Shown: positions 23,884 to 32,121, counted from the stretch's first letter. The stretch: 64,000 nucleotides of DNA from DATASD01 sp035478835 (GCA_035478835.1 DATIJH010000002.1:62001-126000); one strand, 5' to 3'. Notes: generated by a model not told the origin, from the letters alone. Translations and numbers: made by a program.

Positions 23884-24517
23884 TCAGCCAAAAATTAGCA
23901 AAACAGGACTTAATCCGGCTGACCCGAGCCAGCTAGTCCCCGAAGCCACACTGGATCAAGTCAAGCTTTCCCATCTTGATGTTAGCAACCTACGGGCTAG
24001 AAATCTAAGCCTAGACGAAGCAGTGCTGGAACGAGTGCTATGTATCGAAGCCCGCCTGGAAAAGCTAAGCTTGACCGACGCCGAGCTAAAGGCTTGTGAC
24101 CTGTCTGCCGCTCGCTGCGCAGAAAGTTCGCTCATCCGCGTGCATGTTGTTGGCGGCCGCCTGACCGGCATCGATCTCAGTCGCAGCACCATAAAAGATG
24201 TTATCTTTGAAGACTGTAAGCTAGACATGGCGAACTTTCGCTTTAGCAAACTAACACGCGTGCGATTTGTTGGCTGCCAGCTAAATGAAACTGATTTCCA
24301 GGCTGCCGAACTAACTGACGCAGAATTCCAAGATTGCCATCTTGAAAAGACAGAGTTTGGCCTCTGCAAAATAAAGCGCGTAGACGCGCGCACCTCACAG
24401 CTCTACGACATCCGCGGCTGGCAATCGCTGAAAGGTCTCATGATTGATTCCGCGCAGCTTGTCACCATTGCGCCGCAGTTGGCGATAGAGTTAGGGCTCA
24501 AGGTAGCCGATGATTAG
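23873..24517 (+). CDS. Pentapeptide-repeat protein
   Basis: 214 aa from ATG 23873, overlapping the methyltransferase end. Regular five-residue periods with Leu/Phe at the centre run from residue 30 to 180 (VSNLRARNLSLDEAVLE, ADLSAARC-like, MANFRFSKLTRVRF, TDFQAAELTDAEF), which give a right-handed quadrilateral beta-helix. Some members mimic DNA and protect gyrase, others are scaffolds; neither is shown here. Last gene of the overlapping chain. Confidence 0.87.
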   Translation: MKLNQPKISKTGLNPADPSQLVPEATLDQVKLSHLDVSNLRARNLSLDEAVLERVLCIEARLEKLSLTDAELKACDLSAARCAESSLIRVHVVGGRLTGIDLSRSTIKDVIFEDCKLDMANFRFSKLTRVRFVGCQLNETDFQAAELTDAEFQDCHLEKTEFGLCKIKRVDARTSQLYDIRGWQSLKGLMIDSAQLVTIAPQLAIELGLKVADD

Positions 24518-24615
24518 CCTATAATCCGTGCCGTCTACTTCAACAGTGTCGCTCTGATTCAGCATTGGTAAAGCCCTTTTGCGTACCACAGAAGTAAAAA
24601 TGCTATGCTTGACCT

Positions 24616-25467
24616 ATGACCTGGCAACTATTCGTCGCAATTAATCTGCTTACTTCCTCGCTTGTCGTGCCGTTGCAGCGGTTGCTGTTGCGTAAAGAAG
24701 GCAGCGATCCCATTGCCTTTATCGTGGTTTCGCAAATTCTCACCGGCCTTATTATGTTGCCATTTGTGCTGGCGCATGGGTTTGTAATGCCAGACCTCGC
24801 AAAGTATGGCTTGCTTATGCTGGCTATGTTTATTCTCTACGCGATTGGTCATGTGCTGTATGCTAAAACCTTGAAGCAAGTCGAGGCGTCGGTGTTTCAG
24901 ACACTGCTTAATACCAATACGGTATGGGTCGTGCTCATGGGATATTTAGTCCTGAAAGAGCACTTTAGCCCTATCAATTTAATCGGAACTGCTTTGGTGC
25001 TCGTGAGCGTTGGGCTGCTAGTGGAGCGCAAAAAGCCGTTCCGTTTAGAGCGTTCAGTAGTGCTAGGCCTTTTGGTTGGATTAATCTTTGGCGTCGCGCT
25101 GTCATTATGGATATACATTGGCAAGCACTCCGACTTACTCTCATGGACAATGCTGAGCTTCTTTGGTACGCCAGTAATTATTGCGCTTGTTCGTCCCAAG
25201 ACGTACAAAACCGTTGACTATTATTTTAAGGGTGACGTACTTGTTAAGCTGGCGGTTCTCGCTATTGTCTGGGCGGTTGATAACCTAGCGTCACTTGGCG
25301 CCTACAAAGCTGGTACGGTGAGTATCGTAGCGCCCATTCTACAATCCAGCGTAATTCTGAGCGTGCTTATTGCTATTATCTTCCTGCATGAACGAAGCCA
25401 CTTAAAGCGTAAGGTAGCTGCTTCGGTTGTGTGCTTCTTTGGAGTGCTGCTCCTTCTGGGTGCGTAA
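24616..25467 (+). CDS. EamA/DMT-superfamily transporter
   Basis: 283 aa, ten hydrophobic helices in two repeats of five. VFQTLLNTNTVWVVLMGYLVLKE at the end of the first EamA repeat and APILQSSVILSVLIAIIFLHE at the end of the second are the family signatures. Exports or imports small metabolites across the membrane; substrate unknown. TATGCT at 24604-24609, with TGC before it, is six bases upstream of the ATG: leaderless. The 98 bases between this and the previous gene hold nothing else clear. Confidence 0.85.
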   Translation: MTWQLFVAINLLTSSLVVPLQRLLLRKEGSDPIAFIVVSQILTGLIMLPFVLAHGFVMPDLAKYGLLMLAMFILYAIGHVLYAKTLKQVEASVFQTLLNTNTVWVVLMGYLVLKEHFSPINLIGTALVLVSVGLLVERKKPFRLERSVVLGLLVGLIFGVALSLWIYIGKHSDLLSWTMLSFFGTPVIIALVRPKTYKTVDYYFKGDVLVKLAVLAIVWAVDNLASLGAYKAGTVSIVAPILQSSVILSVLIAIIFLHERSHLKRKVAASVVCFFGVLLLLGA

Positions 25468-25491
25468 GTCAACTAGGATAAGATAGTCATT

Positions 25492-26064
25492 ATGGAAGCA
25501 GCACACGAAGAAATCTACAATGCTCATTTACCCCATATCAAATTAGGAAATGCGGATAAGCCTGCCCTCATCGTGTTTTCGGCTATTCCAGGTAGCGGTA
25601 AGTCTGAGCTTACAAAACGCCTCGTGAATCATCACGGCATTTCTCGTATTGCAAACAAAGATATTAGGAAGTCCCTGGAGCAAACAGGACATATTGATGA
25701 CGTAGCTATCGGCGACTACACGCTGTGGCTCTTAGACAGGCTCGCCAAGCAAAGACCACGTACCATTGTCTTCGACCGAAATATTGATCAATGGTATGAA
25801 GCTCCAAAGAATTGGGCTGTCAAGAATGGCTATAAATTTGTGTTAGTGCGCATTGAAGTTTCGCGTAGTAAACTCGAGAAACGTTTACAGAACCGAGAAG
25901 GAGATAACGTCTCTCGGGTACTTGAAGTTTTAGACTTTTATCATGGTGAGCATAAGCGCATGGCGCAAAGCATGCAAGCCAATATCACGCTTAAAGATGA
26001 CTACGACTTAGACGCTGCGGCGCAAATGATAGCCGATACTATACTGAGAAACAGTGTGATTTGA
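25492..26064 (+). CDS. AAA/zeta-toxin-like P-loop kinase
   Basis: 190 aa. Walker A is FSAIPGSGKSELTKRL near residue 30; NKDIRKSLEQ, TIVFDRNIDQWYE and VRIEVSRSKLEKRLQNRE (a LID-like arginine helix) follow. The layout is that of small kinases such as zeta toxins, polynucleotide or gluconate kinases. No antitoxin is adjacent, so a toxin role is not supported. The ATG follows TAAGAT by seven bases. Confidence 0.75.
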   Translation: MEAAHEEIYNAHLPHIKLGNADKPALIVFSAIPGSGKSELTKRLVNHHGISRIANKDIRKSLEQTGHIDDVAIGDYTLWLLDRLAKQRPRTIVFDRNIDQWYEAPKNWAVKNGYKFVLVRIEVSRSKLEKRLQNREGDNVSRVLEVLDFYHGEHKRMAQSMQANITLKDDYDLDAAAQMIADTILRNSVI

Positions 26065-26123
26065 TTTACGTTTCGCAAATCATCCAGTGTTACATATTGT
26101 AATCCCAGCCCGTACTTATAAGT

Positions 26124-26216
26124 ATATCTGATAGGGAATAGCCAAATATCCCGCCATCGCTCTATCTCGTCACGAATTTGGTGGTAACTTTTTTGAGCCC
26201 GATGCACCAGGCATGA
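26124..26216 (-). repeat. Decayed coding tail, copy B of the ~95-base repeat
   Basis: Minus-strand remnant with core KSYHQIRDEIERWRDIW and FPIRY, matching copy A at 14003-14104 in the same orientation. The two copies bracket a 12-kb block with the nuclease-helicase and the gene chain. Confidence 0.55.
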
Positions 26217-26296
26217 AATTATACATGTAAAGAGTTAGAGTTGCGTAGCCTCCACTCCACATGCCTTCTTCCAACCCGAACTGGTATCATAAAGGA

Positions 26297-26923
26297 ATGA
26301 AATATCCTGAATACGGCCACGAACTTTTGAGGATGGCAGAAGAAGATCAATACGACGCCCGTAATATGAGCCGTATTATGAATGCCATGACCACGGAGGC
26401 CGAACTGCAAGAATATCGTCAAGAAATAGCCGACAAATTTCATGAACGCTCCAAAAGAATGCTTGAGATTCTTAAAGAGATTGGCGTTCCGACATTTGAA
26501 AATATTGGCAGGGAAGCGGCTGAAACCGTGTCGCTCTTTGCGCTACATTCTTACATTGATGAAATTAAGAAGGTGCTTGCTATTTATGAGGAGCAATTCA
26601 AAATTGACCCTAACAGTTTCTATAAAGAAGCAATTCCGCCGTTAGTAGATAGAATCATGATTGCCGAGCAACGCCGTCAGAAATTTGGCACTAACTGGAG
26701 CATTGCCAAAGATGGCAAATGGTTTTTGATACCTGTCGAAGATTTTGACAACGTCAACGATTTGCGTGTGGAGTATGGTCTCCACCCAATACGAAAGCCG
26801 CGTTGCCTATCGGTGGGTGCTGCAGAATGGCCACTTGGCCAAGGCCCCGCAGAGCCGAGTGATCAAAAAGAGCTGACCGATAGCGAATATGCTGAATATA
26901 TCAAATATATTTTTAGAAAATGA
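26297..26923 (+). CDS. DUF6624-like protein
   Basis: 208 aa from ATG 26297; a TATCAT box at 26285-26290 is six bases upstream, which favours this over a start at 26261. Helical N-terminus with LLRMAEEDQYDAR, then VPTFENIGREAAETVSLFALHS and PPLVDRIMIAEQRRQKFGTNW, which follow the DUF6624 pattern (D-Q near the start, G-x-x-A, L-x-H, DR-x3-xQ-x3-Q-x-YGT). Function of that family is unknown. Confidence 0.68.
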   Translation: MKYPEYGHELLRMAEEDQYDARNMSRIMNAMTTEAELQEYRQEIADKFHERSKRMLEILKEIGVPTFENIGREAAETVSLFALHSYIDEIKKVLAIYEEQFKIDPNSFYKEAIPPLVDRIMIAEQRRQKFGTNWSIAKDGKWFLIPVEDFDNVNDLRVEYGLHPIRKPRCLSVGAAEWPLGQGPAEPSDQKELTDSEYAEYIKYIFRK

Positions 26924-27177
26924 ATAGCTTATTAGGGTTGGAATAAACTCGCACCAGGTGCACCAAACGAGACAATCTATTTTCAAACAGATTTCTAATC
27001 TGTAAAACAGGCCAGAATAGTGTTCGACTAATGGCCTGTTTTCATGTTCACGGGACATATCTCGACACCACGAGGTTTTATCTCCTCCAATGAGGGGTAT
27101 TATTAAGTGATGAGCAAAATCGCATCTGAGGTAGACTATCGCAGAATGGTACATCTCAATACGATTAAGGAGGAACT
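26924..27177. other. Intergenic region with integration debris
   Basis: On the minus strand about 26975-27060 a remnant reads SGLFYRLE, similar to the SPLYRLAS end of the serine recombinase. GCACCAAACGAGACAAT at 26960-26976 resembles the tRNA-Gly end at 8212. A hairpin with GGCC-TGTTTT arms near 27010-27045 could stop transcription. The matches are short and the reading as recombinase debris is tentative. Confidence 0.35.
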
Positions 27178-27489
27178 ATGAACAGATACACCTTGGGTAG
27201 CGAAGCATTTAATAATGATGGAAAGCCCGTTGATCCATTTGCACCAGTGGTACACGGGCTTGAATTTATTGCGGATCACCAGAGACCTTTGCTTGATGAT
27301 GAAGTTGCCACTCCGGACGCATTAGCTACGCTGCGTCGATTGGCCGATCGAGTAATCATCCTCGATGGTTTACCTGAACATGCAGAAGTTGATCCTGATC
27401 TACGTGCCTCAGTTCATCCATATCCGCCCATACGATCAGAGTTGTCTTCTCCTAGTCTTGACGATGGAACAAATCCGTTCAATGGCTAA
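27178..27489 (+). CDS. Hypothetical protein, 103 aa
   Basis: Not recognised. Soluble, acidic, proline-rich at the C-terminus (DPFAPVVHGLEFIADHQRP, VHPYPPIRSELSSPS). AAGGAGG six bases before the ATG is a strong ribosome binding site. Confidence 0.55.
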   Translation: MNRYTLGSEAFNNDGKPVDPFAPVVHGLEFIADHQRPLLDDEVATPDALATLRRLADRVIILDGLPEHAEVDPDLRASVHPYPPIRSELSSPSLDDGTNPFNG

Positions 27490-27584
27490 TCAGAATAAGC
27501 TCAACCAGGCTTAGTATTGTACGCAAAATTGACCCAGCACTCGAGAAGGTGTTCGAAACAAAGCGCATCAAACGCACCAAATGG

Positions 27585-27611
27585 GACTTAGCTTTTTGCT
27601 AGGTCTTTTTT
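27585..27611 (+). terminator. Rho-independent terminator
   Basis: GACTTAGC (27585-27592) pairs with GCTAGGTC (27598-27605) with one G-U pair, followed by six T. It directly follows GCACCAAATGGG, a layout like the CCA end plus terminator of tRNA-Gly, but there is no tRNA body before it. Confidence 0.7.
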
Positions 27612-27713
27612 GTCGGGGTAAAGCGTATTCGATAAAATAGTCTAACTTGTTCTGATGGGACAGACTTCGAACACTTTTGCTTTGCGCGGTCAACAATAGG
27701 TATCATTAGGGGT

Positions 27714-27872
27714 ATGAAAGCCACCCTATATCCCGCCATCACCCTAGACGGCTTCATCGCTGATCCTAATGGTGAATGCTACTCCTGGATTAGCGACGAA
27801 GATGAAGAAGACTACACTCAGGCTATCGCCAATGCCGGCTGCGTGTTCGAAACAAGATGCTTTGAATATTGA
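27714..27872 (+). pseudogene. N-terminal fragment of a RibD-C/dihydrofolate-reductase-like gene
   Basis: 52 codons encoding ATLYPAITLDGFIADPNGE and an acidic helix, the usual start of RibD-C/DHFR-like proteins (compare the intact gene at 37246), then a break after GCVFET. TATCAT at 27701-27706 is seven bases before the ATG. Confidence 0.65.
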
Positions 27873-27925
27873 GGGCGCACCCGCCTCTTTTTTATTTGTC
27901 GCTAAGCCATCAGACAGAGCATGCT

Positions 27926-28162
27926 CTACGGCCAATTCAAAAACACTAAATCAAGCAATGCCTCGAAGACCTTGGCATAACTTTTCTCGACACGTCGTGC
28001 AAGCCACAGACCAAAGAACGCCACTCCAAGTCCGACTGCAATGCCAGTGATCCGGCCTCGCATATCGCCTTGGGAAATGCCGAAAAATATGGCGCCCAGC
28101 AGCCCAAAGACAAAACAGAAAAAACCAGGGACAATGAAAAGTGCCTTCTTGACGGGATGCAT
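27926..28162 (-). CDS. Small two-helix membrane protein
   Basis: 78 aa with two hydrophobic helices (residues 6-30 and 38-55) separated by a short polar loop and followed by a charged amphipathic helix. Not recognised. Confidence 0.5.
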   Translation of the reverse strand: MHPVKKALFIVPGFFCFVFGLLGAIFFGISQGDMRGRITGIAVGLGVAFFGLWLARRVEKSYAKVFEALLDLVFLNWP

Positions 28163-28220
28163 GACTAAATTATATAACAGACCGCACCGTTTTTATCTCG
28201 GAGCTTAGCTTCTATGCCGC

Positions 28221-28469
28221 GTGCTTGGTTTTGCGGGCTACGGCGTCTACAAACATCAGAACGCTAAGACAGCCAGAAACAGTTCTACGAACGGAACTAC
28301 TCAAACATCCAGCGCGGACCCGGCAAAAGCTACCAATGTGGCTGCTTCGCCTAAAATCAGCTCCACTGGCGATTTAGACAAAGCCTCGGCAATATTAGAC
28401 CACACTGACCCAGATGGCAGCAATGGTGCTGACGCGAGTCAGCTTGACGCGCAGTCGGCTAATTTCTAG
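28221..28469 (+). pseudogene. Remnant of an anchored, linker-rich surface protein
   Basis: The frame opens after a TAG at 28206 and starts in the middle of what looks like a membrane helix (LGFAGYGVYKH), followed by an Asn/Ser/Thr linker. The same arrangement, with the helix complete, is seen at 40940 (GWFVYKHNQ). The N-terminus seems lost. Confidence 0.4.
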
Positions 28470-28546
28470 CAGAAGAGACAATTGCTCTCAGCGCCACACT
28501 GCAGAAGAGCAAAGCGCATCATGGGCGCAAGTAAGCAATCATTCGC

Positions 28547-29227
28547 TTATCTTACTTTAAAGCTGCCCCAATACGGATCGTACGTTTTGTATATCACGTC
28601 CTTAAAAACGTCGGCTGTCGTGAGGGCGGCCGGCACCGGTTCGGGGTGACGGTCTGCGTAATCCGTCATTTCTTGGATTACTACTAGCTGGTCTGAAAGA
28701 CCGAGCGCCTCGGTGGCCTGAATGAACTTATTAACCTCTCTGGTGTCGCGCTGGATTCTCGTGGGGCTCTGGTAACTGTAGCGTGTTGACGAGTCGGTAC
28801 AGTGATCGCCGATGATGCACGTTCGACAAATTTCGTCCTGCACGGCTCCAAATTTTACCGGATGGTCGGGCGCAAGATTGTCAAACCTGCTAAGCATGGC
28901 TTTTGAATCTTTTTGATGACGCCTCCGTTCGAGGACAGTATCTCCAATGAAGTCGCTCCAGTAGTCCGCGTTCGGGCTTGCGTTGGGGTTGTTTTGCGCC
29001 GCTATTTGTTGCCTCCGGTAGGCCCTCGCATCTAAGCTGGCGGTCTGTGCGGGTGTTTCTCGGTTATGATATTCATCCCGACCAAGTAGTAGGCATGCAA
29101 ACATTCGTACGTGATGACCGCGTATGCCAAATGGCGTACGCTCGTCGGTAAGCAATTGGCGCTGAGTGTCAGAAAGCACCGGTGAAATAATTTCACCACT
29201 GCCGCGCCGCTCAAATTCCTGAGACAT
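28547..29227 (-). CDS. DUF1284-like putative iron-sulphur protein
   Basis: 226 aa from ATG 29227; TATAAT (29240-29235) seven bases upstream supports this leaderless start. FGIRGHHVRMFACLLLG near residue 35 and VQDEICRTCIIGDHC near 135 follow the DUF1284 pattern of GHH-x-L followed by a C-x2-C-x4-C cluster. DUF1284 proteins are annotated as putative Fe-S proteins without a defined role. Longer than the usual family length, with an extra loop between the motifs. Confidence 0.6.
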   Translation of the reverse strand: MSQEFERRGSGEIISPVLSDTQRQLLTDERTPFGIRGHHVRMFACLLLGRDEYHNRETPAQTASLDARAYRRQQIAAQNNPNASPNADYWSDFIGDTVLERRRHQKDSKAMLSRFDNLAPDHPVKFGAVQDEICRTCIIGDHCTDSSTRYSYQSPTRIQRDTREVNKFIQATEALGLSDQLVVIQEMTDYADRHPEPVPAALTTADVFKDVIYKTYDPYWGSFKVR

Positions 29228-29297
29228 AATGCACATTATACAATAAATGTAATAATTTTTCAACACCTAAAACCCTGCGCACGAGAGTTAGGGTGAA

Positions 29298-29813
29298 TCA
29301 GTCTCGCGTTCTATACAGCATAGTAATTGGAACGATGCATATAAGCAGCACCCCTATAAGGCCGGGTATGAAATAGGGGAAGAACTGGCTATTAACCAGA
29401 GGGTGGTTTTGGTAGATAAACCACACCGCCTTTACTACTGTTATAACCAAAAGCGCGGCAGCAACTACATGGCTGCCAGCAAAAACCCAATCGATCCAGG
29501 ATATTTTTTTGCTCTGTCTGCCATAAAAAATGTATAAATACGCAGCAGCGCGAACGGCCAATGCCGCAACTGCAAAGAAAGTACTGGTAAAGATTGCTGC
29601 TGATAACTTATCGAGTGAATGCGTAAACAGCATAATAAGCATAACAACCGCAAAGACTAGTAGCGTATGCGTTACCTCCCAGGTGGCGCTCAGGTAGTTG
29701 GCGCGGCTGGGCCTTTTTTTGCCAAGCCGAGTAAAACTGAGGTAAGTCTCATATAAAAAGGCGAGCACAAACAGCAGCGTTGGCACCAAGAACAAAATCA
29801 TTGCAGTAAGCAT
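29298..29813 (-). CDS. Short integral membrane protein in the place of CydB
   Basis: 171 aa, five predicted membrane helices. The start overlaps the cydA stop, so the two are co-translated. A canonical CydB is about 330-380 aa with eight or nine helices; this is half that, and I do not see the CydB N-terminal D-G-F-D-L-G motif. TWEVTHTLLVF could be a distant relic of the W-x-x-NEVW region. It may be a small subunit of a divergent bd-type oxidase. Confidence 0.7.
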   Translation of the reverse strand: MLTAMILFLVPTLLFVLAFLYETYLSFTRLGKKRPSRANYLSATWEVTHTLLVFAVVMLIMLFTHSLDKLSAAIFTSTFFAVAALAVRAAAYLYIFYGRQSKKISWIDWVFAGSHVVAAALLVITVVKAVWFIYQNHPLVNSQFFPYFIPGLIGVLLICIVPITMLYRTRD

Positions 29814-31147
29814 TAGATACTTCTCCCTTTTGATGCTTCATCGCGAATTATTTTACGAAGGGCTATGATGGTGACCGCAAAAAGTAGTGCATACGCCGCC
29901 GGGAAGAAATAGCCAAAGCTAGTAATATTGTGCGTTTTGGTGACGGCTTGCTCGGTGGTCACGTATCCGCGCACCGCCCAAGGCTGCCGGCCGATTTCAG
30001 TAATCATCCAGCCGAACTCTACGACGACTACCCCGAGCCAGCCGCCAATCGCCAGTAGCAACAACGGGATCTTATGGGCAAGCCAGCGTGGCCGGAATAA
30101 TTTTAGTAAAAAGTACAGTACGATCAGAATTATCAGCGCGATGGTGCACGTCAGCTTTAGGTTAAATATGGGCCGTATTGCGGTAGGCGGCTGCTCGTTT
30201 TTAGGGATGTCATTGAGGCCGGTGACCGTGCTCGTGGTTGAGCCGCCAGCCAGCAGGCTCAGTGCGCTCGGGATTTTGATGTACGGTCCGGTAATTTTGC
30301 CGTTTCCGCTATCAATGCCGCCAAAAATAAATGGCGCGTTGCGTGTTGTATGATCGACCATTTCGATGGTCGCGAGCTTGGCTGGCTCGTGCTTAGCGAG
30401 GTATTTACCGGTTAAATCGGCGGTTACGGCGGTTAAAATAAATGCGGCGCAGGCAAAGATCATAAGTTTTTGAATCACAACCCAGTCCGGCCGGTTTTTA
30501 TCTGCTGTGCGGTCCTTAGGTCGGGTGCGCAACATCTTTGCGGCATATAGCGCCGCAATGGCAAGCGACGCGGCGAGCCAGTAGCCGGGCATAGAGTGCA
30601 GGAACTCAATCAAGGAAGTCGGGGAGAACATCGCCTTAAACACGTCAACGTTTTTAAACGTACCTTGCACAATGGTAAAACCGGTAGGCAGATTCATCCA
30701 GGCATTGACGCTGGTAATAGCAAAGGCGCTGAGCGTGCTGCCGACAACAATGCCCAGTCCAAACATCCAATGCAGCCACGGCGAAATCTTTTTGTTATTC
30801 CAGGTCGCCATGTAGGTGCCCAGGAAAACCGCCTCTAGCAAAAACGCGTACGTTTCAAACATGAATGGCAGGCCGATCACGTCGCCGCCAAATTTAAGAA
30901 TGCCCGGCCAGACAAGGGACATTTGCAAGGCAATGATCGTGCCGGAGATAACACCGACAATAACGAGCAGTGCCATAATTTTTGACCAAAACTTGGCTAG
31001 CTTTATGAAGCGCTTGTCGTTACGCCGCAGGCCAATATATTCAAACCAACTCACCAAAATCGGTAACGTCAGGCCGAATAGTACAAAGATAATATGGAAC
31101 CCTAAGCTGTCTCCCATGAGTACCCGGGATGCATGTAATGAGTCCAT
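29813..31147 (-). CDS. cydA: Cytochrome bd-type oxidase subunit I
   Basis: 444 aa from ATG 31147 (AGAAGGGCG upstream). The heme-ligand His is in LGFHIIFVLFG (near 19), the paired glutamates in FMFETYAFLLEAVFLG, a second His in EFLHSMPGYW, and the conserved EIGRQPW loop with the late Glu is present. The b558 methionine helix (F-R-I-M-V-G-L-G in E. coli) seems to read NLKLTCTIAL, without the Met. The family reduces oxygen with quinol at the membrane; in a host-dependent Patescibacterium it may serve oxygen removal more than energy. A CRP/FNR-like site lies upstream. Confidence 0.88.
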   Translation of the reverse strand: MDSLHASRVLMGDSLGFHIIFVLFGLTLPILVSWFEYIGLRRNDKRFIKLAKFWSKIMALLVIVGVISGTIIALQMSLVWPGILKFGGDVIGLPFMFETYAFLLEAVFLGTYMATWNNKKISPWLHWMFGLGIVVGSTLSAFAITSVNAWMNLPTGFTIVQGTFKNVDVFKAMFSPTSLIEFLHSMPGYWLAASLAIAALYAAKMLRTRPKDRTADKNRPDWVVIQKLMIFACAAFILTAVTADLTGKYLAKHEPAKLATIEMVDHTTRNAPFIFGGIDSGNGKITGPYIKIPSALSLLAGGSTTSTVTGLNDIPKNEQPPTAIRPIFNLKLTCTIALIILIVLYFLLKLFRPRWLAHKIPLLLLAIGGWLGVVVVEFGWMITEIGRQPWAVRGYVTTEQAVTKTHNITSFGYFFPAAYALLFAVTIIALRKIIRDEASKGRSI

Positions 31148-31185
31148 GAGACGCCCTTCTCGTTTATGTTTTATATGCTTCCCTG

Positions 31186-31229
31186 AGTATATAAAACTGC
31201 GGTTGCTGGATATAGTGATCTCCGTCACA
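31186..31229 (-). promoter_or_regulatory. cydA promoter with CRP/FNR-like operator
   Basis: On the minus strand TATACT (31191-31186) is a -10 box. TGTGA-N6-TCACT, one base from the CRP consensus, occupies 31229-31214. Its centre lies about 42 bases upstream of the predicted transcription start, the class II activator position, and no good -35 box is present, as expected for an activated promoter. Confidence 0.6.
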
Positions 31230-31276
31230 TCCATGCTTGTTGCGCCAATTTAGTTCATCTTTGTTATGATTAAAAG

Positions 31277-31717
31277 ATGGAGAACAAAGGTCTCGCCGCA
31301 CTCGAACCACTTATTGGGGAGTGGGACTACACTATGTATAATTGTTGGTTTTTGGAGAGCATGGATGCGACGGCCAAGGGAACGGCAACAATTAACCGGA
31401 TACATAATGCGTTTGTTGTACTCAACGAGACCGGCGCCGATAAAAAACCTGGCGGCACATGGGTAATCGGTTATAGCGATCCGCAAGAGAAGTACGAGAT
31501 GTTCTATTACGATCCGCGCGGTGTAGCCCGTATATTCGAGACAACGTTTGATGGCAAGCAACTGGTATTTAATCGTGAAGACAAAGATTTTTATCAACGG
31601 ATTACGCTTACTATTACATCTGATGGTCTGCACTGTATAGCTGAGGCCTCTGAGGACAGGGGAAAATCCTGGCGAAAAGACCTCGAGATGTTATATAAGA
31701 AAGCAGCAAAGAACTAA
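31277..31717 (+). CDS. DUF1579/lipocalin-fold-like protein
   Basis: 146 aa, soluble. LEPLIGEWDYTMYNCW at the N-terminus and alternating strands with conserved G-x-W, R-x-F and late SWRKDLEMLYKKA resemble DUF1579-type small beta-barrels. Ligand unknown. TATGAT at 31265-31270 is six bases before the ATG: leaderless. Divergent from cydA, with the CRP/FNR-like site between the two starts. Confidence 0.6.
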   Translation: MENKGLAALEPLIGEWDYTMYNCWFLESMDATAKGTATINRIHNAFVVLNETGADKKPGGTWVIGYSDPQEKYEMFYYDPRGVARIFETTFDGKQLVFNREDKDFYQRITLTITSDGLHCIAEASEDRGKSWRKDLEMLYKKAAKN

Positions 31718-31722
31718 ACGAT

Positions 31723-32121
31723 ATGAGTGCAAAGCCATCTGTGCAGCCAAGCTGGCCTGAATGGCTAGGAACGGTCGTTGTTTGGGCACTGATTGTCGGC
31801 GGCGTTGCCGCATACGCAATCGTACACAATTACCATACAGCGCCGATCGCTAACGATACTTCTGATGTTTCTGCGGCGCCGGCTGCTTCGCCTTCTTCGG
31901 CTTCATCGCAAGCACCCAATCCGGTTTCAACTTCGCTCGGGTCGCATAATGGAATTCCGGAAGTATCACCAGGTCAGGCAGAGGCAAATTCTACATGTAC
32001 CGACGTGACTAGCTTTGATTACGATTGGAATGATGACGTTCTTTGCACGAAACCCGACGGCTCTCAATTTTATACTAATTACGCTGGTGGCAGAGCGGCA
32101 GATGTAACCTTTGAAAGATAG
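31723..32121 (+). CDS. Anchored protein with Ser/Ala/Pro linker
   Basis: 132 aa. One membrane helix at residues 15-35, a low-complexity linker (VSAAPAASPSSASSQAP) and a short outer part with two cysteines (TDVTSFDYDW, LCTKPDGSQFY), which could pair. Six bases after the preceding stop, so probably the same transcript. Confidence 0.6.
   Translation: MSAKPSVQPSWPEWLGTVVVWALIVGGVAAYAIVHNYHTAPIANDTSDVSAAPAASPSSASSQAPNPVSTSLGSHNGIPEVSPGQAEANSTCTDVTSFDYDWNDDVLCTKPDGSQFYTNYAGGRAADVTFER

Noticed and set aside
25492..26064. Toxin-antitoxin system based on the zeta-like kinase
   Set aside because: No adjacent small antitoxin gene; the P-loop kinase motifs alone are not specific.
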